From NCBI RefSeq assembly GCF_015500075.1, contig NZ_CP045496.1:806001-870000 (forward strand): a stretch of DNA of 64,000 nt. The letters run 5' to 3'. The translations under genes were made by a program, and so were the position numbers. The DNA comes from Mesorhizobium sp. INR15. Lineage in GTDB: Bacteria > Pseudomonadota > Alphaproteobacteria > Rhizobiales > Rhizobiaceae. The notes beneath the pieces are model-generated. The model did not search any database. It saw nothing but the letters and a program-made list of their open reading frames with translations, and was not told the DNA's origin. Positions 18,151 to 26,883 of this stretch are shown here, piece after piece (position 1 is the stretch's first letter; every line of letters starts with the position of its first letter).

Positions 18151-18978
18151 ATGAACACCACATCCGCGTTCAGCACTGCCGGTTCTCAGCCGCTGCAGTT
18201 CCCGATTCCGGCCAATGTCTACGCGCAGGCCGTGGTCTCGGTGAAGCACTACACCGACCGGCTGTTCTCGTTCCGCATCACCCGCCCGCAGTCGCTGCGC
18301 TTCCGCTCCGGCGAGTTCGTCATGATCGGCCTGCCCAATGCCGAGAAGCCGGTTTACCGCGCCTATTCCGTGGCGAGCCCCTCCTGGGACGAAGAGCTGG
18401 AATTCTTCTCGATCAAGGTGCCGGACGGTCCGCTGACCTCCGAACTGCAGAAGATCCAGGTTGGCGATACCGTCATCATGCGCCAGAAGTCGACCGGCAC
18501 GCTGGTGGTCGACGCGCTGACGCCGGCCAAGCGGCTGTTCATGATTTCGACAGGCACCGGCATCGCGCCTTTCGCCAGCCTGCTGCGCGATCCCGATACC
18601 TATGACAAGTTCGAGCAGGTCATCCTGACCCACACCTGCCGCGACAATGCCGAGCTGACCTATGGCCAGGAGCTGGTGGCGGCGCTCGAAAGCGATCCGC
18701 TGATCGGCGAAGTGACCGGCGGCCGCGTGACGCTCTACAATTCGACGACGCGTGAAGAATCGGCGCGCATGGGCCGCATCACCGCGCTCATCGGTTCCGG
18801 CAAATTCTACAACGATCTCGGCATCGACAAGCTCGATCCCGAGACCGACCGCATCATGATCTGCGGCTCGATGCATATGCTGAAGGACGTCAAGGAACTG
18901 GCCGAGAGCCTCGGTTTCGAGGAAGGCTCGCTCAGCCATCCCTCAACCTTTGTCGTTGAGCGCGCCTTCGTCGGCTGA
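18151..18978 (+). CDS. fpr: Ferredoxin--NADP(+) reductase
   Basis: A 275-residue flavoprotein of the bacterial FPR class. FAD binding is seen in VYRAYSVASPSWDEELEF (RxYS motif) and the NADP domain in MISTGTGIAPFASLLRDP and MICGSMHMLKDVKELAESLG. It transfers electrons between NADPH and ferredoxin or flavodoxin. The ATG at 18151 is used, and MNTTSAFSTAG begins a short extension common in rhizobial members. The C terminus VVERAFVG is typical of the Rhodobacter/rhizobial type. It is monocistronic by position and could serve the P450 at 6028, but no ferredoxin gene is in the window. Confidence 0.93.
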   Translation: MNTTSAFSTAGSQPLQFPIPANVYAQAVVSVKHYTDRLFSFRITRPQSLRFRSGEFVMIGLPNAEKPVYRAYSVASPSWDEELEFFSIKVPDGPLTSELQKIQVGDTVIMRQKSTGTLVVDALTPAKRLFMISTGTGIAPFASLLRDPDTYDKFEQVILTHTCRDNAELTYGQELVAALESDPLIGEVTGGRVTLYNSTTREESARMGRITALIGSGKFYNDLGIDKLDPETDRIMICGSMHMLKDVKELAESLGFEEGSLSHPSTFVVERAFVG

Positions 18979-19005
18979 ACCTCGCGCAGACGCCCACAAT
19001 CCGCA

Positions 19006-19025
19006 TTTTGACCATACGGTCAAAA
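19006..19025. promoter_or_regulatory. RutR-like palindromic operator upstream of deoC
   Basis: TTTTGACC-ATAC-GGTCAAAA is a perfect 8-bp inverted repeat with a 4-bp centre. Its core TTGACCATACGGTCAA differs by one base from the published E. coli RutR consensus TTGACCAnnTGGTCAA. It lies 165 bp upstream of deoC, a nucleoside-catabolism gene, which suits control by a pyrimidine-sensing TetR-family protein. It is 27 bp past fpr but lacks a T-run, so a terminator is less likely. Confidence 0.5.
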
Positions 19026-19190
19026 ATCAGCTGCTTTCGCGGCCTTTTTCCGCTATGACCTCCTGAGGGACTCGTGAAGCGTCAATTCACGGGCTATCTT
19101 TGTGCGCGTCGCCCAAAAGTGCTGGGCGGTGATGGGACTACGATACGCACCAAGACATAAAGCGCATGTCGCTGAATGAAAGGGCAGGAG

Positions 19191-20237
19191 ATGAGCAGCA
19201 CAATCCGCGAAGCGGAGCTTGGCACCAAGGTGACGCCGCTGCCGGCGCGCGCCGCCGCCAACACCCCGGTGGCGCTGGACCATCGCATTGCCCGCAACCC
19301 CGGCATGAAGCTGGACCTCGGCTTCATGGAATCAATGCGCAGCGTCAACCGTTCCGCCCTGGAGCGCCGCGTTGCCAGCCTGACCAAGCGGCGCTCGATC
19401 AAGGCCGACAACCAGGCAGCCTGGCTGCTGCGCGCCGTCGCCTGCATGGACCTGACGACGCTGAACTCCAATGACACCGAGGAACGGGTGCGCCGGCTCT
19501 GCGCCAAGGCGATCAATCCGTTCCGCCGCGACATCATGGAGGGGCTCGGCATTTCAGGCGAGACCATCCGCCCGGCGGCGGTCTGCGTCTACCATCCCTT
19601 CGTTGCCACCGCTGTCGACGCCGTGCGCGGCACTGGCATCCACGTCGCCGCCGTCTCCACCGCGTTTCCGCACGGCCTTGCGCCGCTCACCACCCGCCTG
19701 CAGGAGATCGAGGCCTCGGTAAAGGACGGCGCCGACGAGATCGACGTCGTCATTCCGCGCGGCCTGGTGTTCGGCGCCAAGTGGCGCGAGCTTTACAATG
19801 AGATCGTCTCGATGCGCGCCGCCTGCGGCGACGCGCATCTCAAGGTCATCCTCGGTACCGGCGACCTCGCCACGCTGCGCAATGTCATGCTGGCGTCGAT
19901 GGTGGCGATGATGGCGGGAGCCGATTTCATCAAGACTTCGACCGGCAAGGAAAGCGTCAATGCCACGCTGCCCGTCGGGCTTGCCATGGTGCGCGCCATC
20001 CGCTCCTATTTCGAGGAAACCGGCCATCTCATCGGCTTCAAGCCGGCCGGCGGCATTTCCACGGCCAAGGTCTCGCTCGACTGGCTGGTGCTGATGAAGG
20101 AAGAACTCGGCCGGCCATGGCTGGAGCCCGAGCTGTTCCGGTTTGGCGCGTCGAGCCTGTTGACCGACATCGAGCGTCAGCTCGAACACCACCTCACCGG
20201 CCACTATTCTGCCAATCATCGCCACGCGATGGCGTGA
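19191..20237 (+). CDS. deoC: Deoxyribose-phosphate aldolase
   Basis: A 348-residue class I aldolase, longer than the roughly 220-260 residues of compact DeoC because of an N-terminal extension of about 85 residues. The Schiff-base lysine is in DFIKTSTGKE (about Lys248), and the second conserved lysine is in GFKPAGGIST. The reaction is 2-deoxyribose-5-phosphate to glyceraldehyde-3-phosphate plus acetaldehyde. I chose the ATG at 19191 over an ATG five codons earlier because AAAGGG lies six bases upstream. An aldehyde dehydrogenase follows 27 bp later and probably removes the acetaldehyde. Confidence 0.93.
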   Translation: MSSTIREAELGTKVTPLPARAAANTPVALDHRIARNPGMKLDLGFMESMRSVNRSALERRVASLTKRRSIKADNQAAWLLRAVACMDLTTLNSNDTEERVRRLCAKAINPFRRDIMEGLGISGETIRPAAVCVYHPFVATAVDAVRGTGIHVAAVSTAFPHGLAPLTTRLQEIEASVKDGADEIDVVIPRGLVFGAKWRELYNEIVSMRAACGDAHLKVILGTGDLATLRNVMLASMVAMMAGADFIKTSTGKESVNATLPVGLAMVRAIRSYFEETGHLIGFKPAGGISTAKVSLDWLVLMKEELGRPWLEPELFRFGASSLLTDIERQLEHHLTGHYSANHRHAMA

Positions 20238-20264
20238 GCGACAGACAATTACCTGGAGCGCCCG

Positions 20265-22637
20265 ATGAACGTTCTCGAACGCTATCACGCCATGGAATAC
20301 GGCCCGGCACCGGAAGCCCGCAACGAGGCCGACACATGGCTCGGCGCCCGCGATTTCGGCAAGGCGCTGTTCATCGGCGGCGACTGGAAGGCAGCCGGCG
20401 GCGGCAAGACCTTCGACACCAGTGAACCGTCCTCCGGCAAGCTGCTGGCAAAGGTATCGGACGCCAATGCCGCCGACATCGACGCCGCCGTATCGGCCGC
20501 CGCCAAGGCGCTGCCGAAATGGTCGGCGTCGTCAGGGTATCAAAGGGCAAAGGTGCTTTACGCCATCGGCCGCGCCATGCAGCGCCACCAGCGCCTGTTC
20601 GCGGTGCTTGAGACAATCGACAATGGCAAGCCGATCCGCGAAAGCCGCGATATCGACGTGCCCCTGGCGATCCGCCATTTCATCCATCATGCCGGTTGGG
20701 CGCAGGCGCTGGACAAGGATTTTCCAGGTCATAAGGGTGTCGGCGTCGTCGGCCAGATCATCCCGTGGAATTTTCCGCTGCTGATGCTGGCCTGGAAGAT
20801 CGCGCCGGCACTGGCCGCGGGCTGCACCGTGGTGCTGAAGCCGGCCGAATTCACGCCATTGACCGCCATCCTGTTCGCCGAAATCTGCGAGCGTGCAGGC
20901 GTGCCTAAAGGTGTCGTCAACATCGTCCAGGGCGGCCCGGAAGCGGGCGTCGCCATCGTCAATCACCCCGGCATCCAGAAGATCGCCTTCACCGGCTCTT
21001 CGGAAGTCGGCAAGATCATCCGCAAGGCCACCGCTGGCTCGGGCAAGAAACTGTCGCTGGAACTCGGCGGCAAATCGGCCTTCATCGTCTTCGAGGATGC
21101 CGATCTCGACAGCGCCGTCGAAGGCCTGGTCGATGGGATCTGGTTCAACCAGGGCCAGGTCTGCTGCGCTGGATCGCGGCTTTTGGTGCAGGAGGGCATC
21201 GCGGATGCCCTGATAGCCAAGGTCAAGACACGCATGAGCCGGCTGCGTGTCGGCAGCCCGCTCGACAAGAACACCGATATCGGCCCGCTGGTCGACCTGA
21301 CCCAGCTTGAGCGTGTCAAGGGATTGGTCGCCGAGGGCGCCCGGCAGGGCGCCGTCTGCTGGCAGCCCGATGCTGCGCTGCCGTCCTCGGGCTATTACCA
21401 TCTGCCAACGCTCGCGACCGGTGTTTCGCCGGCTAATATCCTGGCCCAGGAAGAGGTGTTCGGCCCGGTCCTGGCGACCATGACCTTCCGCAACACCGAG
21501 GAAGCGATCGAGCTTGCCAATAACACGCGCTACGGACTGGCCGCCTCGGTGTGGAGCGAGAACGTCAATCTCGCCTTGCACGTCGCGCCGCAGTTGAAGG
21601 CCGGCGTCGTCTGGGTCAACGGCACCAACATGTTCGATGCCGCTTGCGGCTTCGGCGGCTACCGAGAGAGTGGTTTTGGCCGCGAAGGTGGCCGCGAAGG
21701 CATGTTCGAATACCTGACAGTCAAATTGCCGCTCGGCCCGGTCATCAAGCCGGCGGCATCCTCGGCGCAGCCCGTCGAACAGTCCGACGGCGACGCCATC
21801 GACCGCACCGCAAAGCTGTTCATCGGCGGCAAGCAGGTGCGGCCGGACGGCAATTACTCGCTGGCCGTCGGCACCGCCAAGGGCAAGCTGGCCGGCGAAG
21901 TTGGCCTTGGCAGCCGCAAGGACATCCGCGACGCGGTTTCCGCCGCCCGCGCCTGCAAAGGCTGGCCGGAGGCGACTGCCTACAACCGGTCCCAGGTGCT
22001 TTATTATCTGGCCGAAAACCTTTCCGGCCGCGCCGACGAATTTTCGGCGCGTCTCGTGCAGCTCACCGGCGCTACCGCCAAGGCCGCGCGCGAGGAGGTC
22101 GAGCAGTCAATTGAGCGGCTGTTCCTCTATGCCGGCCTTGCCGACAAATTCGAGGGCCGGGTGCATCAGCCGCCGGCGCGCGCCGTCACCCTGGCGTTGC
22201 ATGAGCCGGTCGGCGTCGTCGGTATCGTCGCGCCTGACACATCGCCGCTGCTTGGGCTGATTTCGCTGGTCGCGCCGGCGCTGGCCATGGGCAACACCGT
22301 GGTTGCCGTGCCCTCGGAGCGCTATCCGTTGCTGGCGACCGATCTCTACCAGGTCATCGAATATTCCGACGTTCCGGCCGGCGCCATCAACATCGTCACC
22401 GGGCGCAGCGCCGAACTCGCCGGCGTGCTGGCCAAGCACGATGATGTCGACGGGCTCTGGATCTTCGCTGATGCCGACACCTGCGCCAAGGCGGAGGCCG
22501 AGTCCATCGGCAACCTCAAGCGCGTCTGGAGCGGCAATGGCCGCGGCCTCGACTGGTCTTCGGACGAGGCGGCAGGCGAAGCCTTCCTGCGCCGCGCCAT
22601 CGAAGTGAAGAATGTCTGGGTGCCTTACGGCGACTGA
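20265..22637 (+). CDS. Double-length aldehyde dehydrogenase (catalytic plus degenerate ALDH domain)
   Basis: A 790-residue protein. Residues about 30-490 are a complete ALDH: IIPWNFPLLMLAWK, base Glu in LELGGKSAF (about 266) and nucleophile Cys in GQVCCAGSR (about 300). Residues about 505-790 are a second, shorter ALDH-like domain (RTAKLFIGGKQVRPDG, HEPVGVVGIVAPDTSPLLGL, VAPALAMGNTVVAV) that ends before the position of a catalytic cysteine. This architecture next to deoC is known in rhizobia and relatives. The likely role is oxidation of acetaldehyde from DeoC. The second domain is probably structural, for oligomerisation or channeling; that is inference. Confidence 0.88.
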   Translation: MNVLERYHAMEYGPAPEARNEADTWLGARDFGKALFIGGDWKAAGGGKTFDTSEPSSGKLLAKVSDANAADIDAAVSAAAKALPKWSASSGYQRAKVLYAIGRAMQRHQRLFAVLETIDNGKPIRESRDIDVPLAIRHFIHHAGWAQALDKDFPGHKGVGVVGQIIPWNFPLLMLAWKIAPALAAGCTVVLKPAEFTPLTAILFAEICERAGVPKGVVNIVQGGPEAGVAIVNHPGIQKIAFTGSSEVGKIIRKATAGSGKKLSLELGGKSAFIVFEDADLDSAVEGLVDGIWFNQGQVCCAGSRLLVQEGIADALIAKVKTRMSRLRVGSPLDKNTDIGPLVDLTQLERVKGLVAEGARQGAVCWQPDAALPSSGYYHLPTLATGVSPANILAQEEVFGPVLATMTFRNTEEAIELANNTRYGLAASVWSENVNLALHVAPQLKAGVVWVNGTNMFDAACGFGGYRESGFGREGGREGMFEYLTVKLPLGPVIKPAASSAQPVEQSDGDAIDRTAKLFIGGKQVRPDGNYSLAVGTAKGKLAGEVGLGSRKDIRDAVSAARACKGWPEATAYNRSQVLYYLAENLSGRADEFSARLVQLTGATAKAAREEVEQSIERLFLYAGLADKFEGRVHQPPARAVTLALHEPVGVVGIVAPDTSPLLGLISLVAPALAMGNTVVAVPSERYPLLATDLYQVIEYSDVPAGAINIVTGRSAELAGVLAKHDDVDGLWIFADADTCAKAEAESIGNLKRVWSGNGRGLDWSSDEAAGEAFLRRAIEVKNVWVPYGD

Positions 22638-22826
22638 CCCGCTATGGGCGGCTATCGCGATGGTGATCGTGTTCGGGCTTGACGCCCGGACGCATGTTCT
22701 TTAACCAGAAAAAACATCTTTATCTGTGAACTGCCCGTCAGGCCGCACGATGGCGGCTGACTGGCACATGACGGCTTGGCCGGCCATCGATAAAGGCGAA
22801 TGCATCAAGCAGGCGAGGAGTAGAGC

Positions 22827-23558
22827 ATGGCGGATCTGGCAGGCAAGACCGTGGTCGTCACGGCAGCGGCGCAAGGCATCGGCAAGGCGAGCGCGCTGGC
22901 CTTCGCCAAGGCGGGCGCCGTGGTTTACGCCACGGACATCAATGAAGCGCTGCTGGCAGAACTCGCCAAGACTTCCGGTATCAAGACCCGCAAGCTCGAC
23001 GTGCTCAACGACGAGGCGGTCAATGCCGGTTTTGCCGAGATCGGTGCTGTCGACGTGCTGTTCAACTGCGCCGGCTTCGTCCACTCTGGCTCGATCCTGG
23101 AGATGAAGGACGCCGATCTCGATTTCGCCTTCAACCTCAATGTCCGCGCCATGATCCGCACCATCCGGGCGGTGCTGCCCGGCATGCTGGAGCGCGGCGA
23201 TGGATCGATCATCAACATGTCGTCGGTTGCCGGCGCCGGCAAGGGCGTGCCGAACCGTTTCGCCTATGGTGTCACCAAGGCTGCCGTGATCGGCCTGACC
23301 AAGGCGATTGCCGCCGACTATGTCGGCAAGGGCATCCGCTGCAACGCCATCTGCCCCGGCACCGTGGAGAGCCCGTCGCTGCAGGACCGCATGCATGCGC
23401 AGGGCGATTACGATGCCGCCCGCGCCGCCTTCATCGCCCGCCAGCCGATGGGCCGGCTCGGCACGCCAGACGAAATCGCCGACCTTGCCGTCTATCTGGC
23501 CGGCGCCACCTATACGTCAGGACAGGCCTACAACATCGACGGCGGCTGGTCGATCTGA
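22827..23558 (+). CDS. SDR-family dehydrogenase, probably for a 2-keto-3-deoxy sugar acid
   Basis: A 243-residue short-chain dehydrogenase. The NAD site TAAAQGIGKASA follows the first beta strand, the NCAG motif is at about 86-89, and catalytic Ser (MSSVAGAGKG) and YGVTK (Tyr-x3-Lys) are present, ending in the typical SGQAYNIDGGWSI. The closest family resemblance I recognise is to the DHRS6/BDH2-like group, which in bacteria includes 2-keto-3-deoxy-L-fuconate dehydrogenases. The FAH-type hydrolase 230 bp downstream fits the next step. Promoter and upstream region 22638-22826 hold a small stem (TCGGGC/GCCCGG) and no gene. Confidence 0.8.
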   Translation: MADLAGKTVVVTAAAQGIGKASALAFAKAGAVVYATDINEALLAELAKTSGIKTRKLDVLNDEAVNAGFAEIGAVDVLFNCAGFVHSGSILEMKDADLDFAFNLNVRAMIRTIRAVLPGMLERGDGSIINMSSVAGAGKGVPNRFAYGVTKAAVIGLTKAIAADYVGKGIRCNAICPGTVESPSLQDRMHAQGDYDAARAAFIARQPMGRLGTPDEIADLAVYLAGATYTSGQAYNIDGGWSI

Positions 23559-23790
23559 GGCACGCGCCGGGACAATGACAGCTGGCTTGGAAAAGACAGC
23601 TGGCGAACAGGAAGATTGGGCCGCCTTCCATCGTTACCGGAGGGATCGGGAAGTCTGAAAATCGCGCTGATCGGCGGCCTTGCATCGGAGTGTTCGCTTG
23701 CCCCTTGTCAGGCTGGTGGCTACGGTCCGCCCGGTTCCCGGCGGAAAGTTTGAAAACGGCCACGCGGCCGCAAACAGGAGAAGGATTTAG

Positions 23791-24636
23791 ATGAAACTGC
23801 TGCGCTATGGCGAGGCAGGGAGCGAACGCCCCGGCCTGCTCGATGCGGATGGAACGATCCGTGACCTTTCCGCCCATGTGGCCGACATTTCCGGCACGGT
23901 GCTTCATCCGGCCTCGCTGGAGATGCTGTCGAAGCTCGACGCGAAGTCGCTGCCAGCCGTTTCTGGCAAACCGCGCCTTGGCGCCTGCGTCGCCGGCACC
24001 GGCAAATTCATCTGCATCGGCCTCAACTATTCCGACCACGCCGCTGAGACCGGCGCCACTGTGCCGTCGGAACCGATTATCTTCATGAAGGCGAGTTCGG
24101 CCATTGTCGGGCCCGACGACGACGTGCTGATCCCGCGCGGTTCGGTGAAAACCGACTGGGAAGTCGAGCTCGCCGTGGTCATCGGCAAGACGGCAAAATA
24201 TGTCAGCGAGGCCGATGCACTCGACTATGTCGCCGGCTATTGCGTCGCCCACGACGTTTCCGAGCGCGCCTTCCAGGCCGAGCGGCAGGGCCAGTGGACC
24301 AAGGGCAAGAGCTGCGACACGTTCGGCCCCACCGGCCCGTGGCTGGTGACCAAGGATGAGGTATCCAATCCGCAGAACCTCAAGATGTGGCTGACCGTCA
24401 ACGGCAAGACGATGCAGAACGGCTCGACCAAGACCATGGTCTATGGCGTTGCCTTCCTGGTCTCCTATCTCAGCCAGTTCATGTCACTGCATCCCGGCGA
24501 CATTATCTCGACCGGCACGCCGCCCGGCGTAGGCCTCGGCATGAAGCCGCCAATGTTCCTGAAAGATGGCGACGTGGTCGAACTCGGCATCGAAGGGCTC
24601 GGCCAGCAGAAGCAGACGTTCAAGGCTGACGTTTAG
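23791..24636 (+). CDS. Fumarylacetoacetate hydrolase (FAH) family protein
   Basis: A 281-residue protein with a short N-terminal domain and the C-terminal FAH catalytic fold: FICIGLNYSDHAAETG, the metal-binding glutamates in KTDWEVELAVVIGK, and DIISTGTPPGVGLGMKPP. Relatives include ureidoglycolate lyase-like proteins and 2,4-diketo-3-deoxy-L-fuconate/rhamnonate hydrolases, which release pyruvate and lactate. With the upstream SDR it could form the last two steps of non-phosphorylated L-fucose or L-rhamnose breakdown. ATG 23791 has AGGAGAAGG upstream. Confidence 0.85.
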   Translation: MKLLRYGEAGSERPGLLDADGTIRDLSAHVADISGTVLHPASLEMLSKLDAKSLPAVSGKPRLGACVAGTGKFICIGLNYSDHAAETGATVPSEPIIFMKASSAIVGPDDDVLIPRGSVKTDWEVELAVVIGKTAKYVSEADALDYVAGYCVAHDVSERAFQAERQGQWTKGKSCDTFGPTGPWLVTKDEVSNPQNLKMWLTVNGKTMQNGSTKTMVYGVAFLVSYLSQFMSLHPGDIISTGTPPGVGLGMKPPMFLKDGDVVELGIEGLGQQKQTFKADV

Positions 24637-24677
24637 AGCTGCAAAGCCCGCGCCGCCCCTCATCCGCCTGCCGGCAC

Positions 24678-24757
24678 CTTCTCCCCGTATAGTGACGGGG
24701 AGAAGAATGAAGCTCCAACGGTGGCGCCCCCTCTCCCCGTTCTTCACGGGGAGAGGG
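24678..24757. terminator. Paired GC-rich stem-loops between convergent genes
   Basis: Two similar hairpins lie in the gap between the convergent FAH and ABC ATPase genes: CTTCTCCCCGT-N6-ACGGGGAGAAG (24678-24705) and CCCTCTCCCCGT-N5-ACGGGGAGAGGG (24729-24757). They share the CTCCCCGT/ACGGGGAG core and look like copies of one small dispersed repeat. Their location suggests bidirectional transcription termination, though neither is followed by a clean T-run. Confidence 0.5.
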
Positions 24758-24789
24758 TAAGGGTGAGGGGCAGCGCCGGCGTTTTCAGA

Positions 24790-25788
24790 CTACTTGATGG
24801 TCTTCCCATCCGCGCCAAACCGGTAGGTCTTGGCCGGATCCGGCGTCGCATAGAGCGTCGAGCCCGGCTCGGCGTCATAGACGCCGAAGATACGCACGGT
24901 GATGAGCCCGGCCTTCTCGCAATCGAGATAGAGATTGGTGTCGGCGCCGAGGTGCTCGGCATGCACGACCGTGCCCTTCCAGGTGCCGGATTTCGGATCG
25001 ACGGTCAGATGTTCGGGCCGCACGCCGATGGTCTTGGCCGTCTCGCCGAGACGGGCGCCGTCGACAAAGTTCATCTTCGGTGAGCCGATGAAGCCGGCGA
25101 CGAATTCATTGGCCGGCGAATTGTAGAGCTCCATCGGCCCGCCGATCTGCTCGATCCTGCCGGCGTTCAGCACGACAATCTTGTCGGCTAGCGTCATCGC
25201 CTCGACCTGGTCGTGGGTGACGTAGATCATCGTCGCCTTCAGCCGCCGATGCAGCTGCGCGATTTCCAGCCGCGTGTTGACGCGCAGGGCGGCATCGAGA
25301 TTGGACAGCGGCTCGTCGAACAGGAACAGCTTGGGCTCGCGCACCACGGCGCGGCCAATGGCGACGCGCTGGCGCTGGCCGCCGGAGAGTTCGGCCGGCC
25401 GCCTTTCGAGATAGGGCTCCAGCGACAGCATCGACGAGGCGATGCCGATGCGGCGGTCGATCTCGGCAGCCGGCGTGCCAGCCTGCTTGAGGCCGAGGCC
25501 CATATTGTTCTTGACCGTCAGGTGCGGGTAGAGCGCGTAGGTCTGGAACACCATGGCGATGCCGCGCTTGGCCGGGGGTATGGTGGAGACGTCCACGCCG
25601 TCGATCACCACCCGGCCCGAGGTCGAATCCTCCAGCCCGGCTATGACCCGCAGCAAGGTCGACTTGCCGCAGCCGGAAGGGCCGACGAAGACGACGAATT
25701 CGCCATCGTTCACCTCGAGGTTGATGCCCTTCAGCACTTCTACCGGCCCGAAGGCCTTCTTCACATTCTCAATGATCAGCGAGCCCAC
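24790..25788 (-). CDS. Sugar ABC transporter ATP-binding protein (MalK/UgpC type)
   Basis: A 332-residue ABC ATPase of the carbohydrate uptake-1 family: Walker A GPSGCGKST (about 37-45), Q-loop in VFQTYALYPH, signature LSGGQRQRVAIGRA (about 134-147), Walker B LFLFDEPLSNLD and a C-terminal TOBE-type regulatory domain containing IGVRPEHL. It starts with GTG at 25788. It is the last gene of the six-gene operon headed by murQ and energises the two permeases upstream. Confidence 0.92.
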   Translation of the reverse strand: MGSLIIENVKKAFGPVEVLKGINLEVNDGEFVVFVGPSGCGKSTLLRVIAGLEDSTSGRVVIDGVDVSTIPPAKRGIAMVFQTYALYPHLTVKNNMGLGLKQAGTPAAEIDRRIGIASSMLSLEPYLERRPAELSGGQRQRVAIGRAVVREPKLFLFDEPLSNLDAALRVNTRLEIAQLHRRLKATMIYVTHDQVEAMTLADKIVVLNAGRIEQIGGPMELYNSPANEFVAGFIGSPKMNFVDGARLGETAKTIGVRPEHLTVDPKSGTWKGTVVHAEHLGADTNLYLDCEKAGLITVRIFGVYDAEPGSTLYATPDPAKTYRFGADGKTIK

Positions 25789-25803
25789 GGCTTCGTCCCT
25801 GTT

Positions 25804-26883
25804 CTAGAGTTTGACGGCGGCGCCGGTGCGCACGCTCTCGTCGGCGGCAAGGCAGACGGCGAGCGATTTGACCGCATCGTCCATATGTTTGTTGAGGTCG
25901 ATATCCTCGCGGATCGCCTTCAGCAAAAACGCCTGTTCGAAATCGCAGAGTTCCTGATGGCCGGGCTCGCCCTGCATGGACAGCATCTCGTCGGCCTTGA
26001 CGAACTTGCCATCCGCGCCGGTCGCCGCACTGTGCAGGCGGATGGTCGAGGTCTTGGTGTGGGTGTCGATGTCGTCGGACTTGACGCCCTCCTTCATGAC
26101 GATCGAGACGCAGCCGTTCGGCGAGATGACATCCTTCACGAAGAAGGCCGTCTCGGAAATCATCGGACCCCAGCCGGCCTCGTACCAGCCGACAGAACCG
26201 TCATCGAACAGCACCTGCAGATGGCCATAATTGTACATTGTCGGGGCGACCTCGCCGGTCAGCCTGACACCCATGCCGCGCACTTCGACCGGCTTGGCGT
26301 CGGTAATCTGCAGCATGACGTCGAGATAGTGCACGCCGCAGTCGACAATCGGCGAGGTCGTCTGCATCAGTTGCTTGTGTGTCTCCCAGGTGGCGCCGGA
26401 GGATTGCTGGTTCAGGTTCATGCGGAACACATAGGGGCCGCCGAGCTTGCGCGCCTCGGCGATCAGCCTGATCCAGGACGGGTGATGGCGCAGGATGTAG
26501 CCGATGACCAATTTTTTGCCGTTGGCCTTGGCCGCCGCGACGACGCGTTTGGCGTCCGCCACCGTCGTTGCCAGCGGCTTCTCGACGAAGACATGGCAAC
26601 CGGCCTCAAACGCCCTGACCGCATAGTCGGCATGGCTGTCGGAATAGGTGGCGATGCAGGCGACATCGGGCTTTTCGTCATGCAGCGTCTCATCGAAAGA
26701 CCGCCGGATCGGATAGCCGGACAATCCTCCCGGCAACGGCACGTCGGAACGGTTGACCAGAGCCGCGATCTGAAAGCCCGGATTGGTGTGATAGGCCAGC
26801 GCATGGCTGCGGCCCATGTTGCCGAGGCCGGCGACGACGACCCTTAGAGGATTTGGGGCGCGTAGAGGGGTCTGCGAACTCAC
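25804..26883 (-). CDS. Gfo/Idh/MocA-family NAD(P)-dependent oxidoreductase
   Basis: A 359-residue oxidoreductase with an N-terminal Rossmann fold (RVVVAGLGNMGRSHALAYH), the family motif FVEKPLATT (EKP) and the C-terminal domain around DCGVHYLDVMLQ. I chose the GTG at 26883, which overlaps the permease stop (GTGA); the open frame extends about 65 codons into the permease, and that part is an out-of-frame reading of it. The family oxidises or reduces sugars and derivatives. Here it probably modifies the imported sugar; the substrate is unknown. Confidence 0.88.
   Translation of the reverse strand: MSSQTPLRAPNPLRVVVAGLGNMGRSHALAYHTNPGFQIAALVNRSDVPLPGGLSGYPIRRSFDETLHDEKPDVACIATYSDSHADYAVRAFEAGCHVFVEKPLATTVADAKRVVAAAKANGKKLVIGYILRHHPSWIRLIAEARKLGGPYVFRMNLNQQSSGATWETHKQLMQTTSPIVDCGVHYLDVMLQITDAKPVEVRGMGVRLTGEVAPTMYNYGHLQVLFDDGSVGWYEAGWGPMISETAFFVKDVISPNGCVSIVMKEGVKSDDIDTHTKTSTIRLHSAATGADGKFVKADEMLSMQGEPGHQELCDFEQAFLLKAIREDIDLNKHMDDAVKSLAVCLAADESVRTGAAVKL

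Noticed and set aside
19006..19025. Terminator for fpr
   Set aside because: The stem is AT-rich at its base and not followed by a T-run, whereas it matches a known operator consensus closely.
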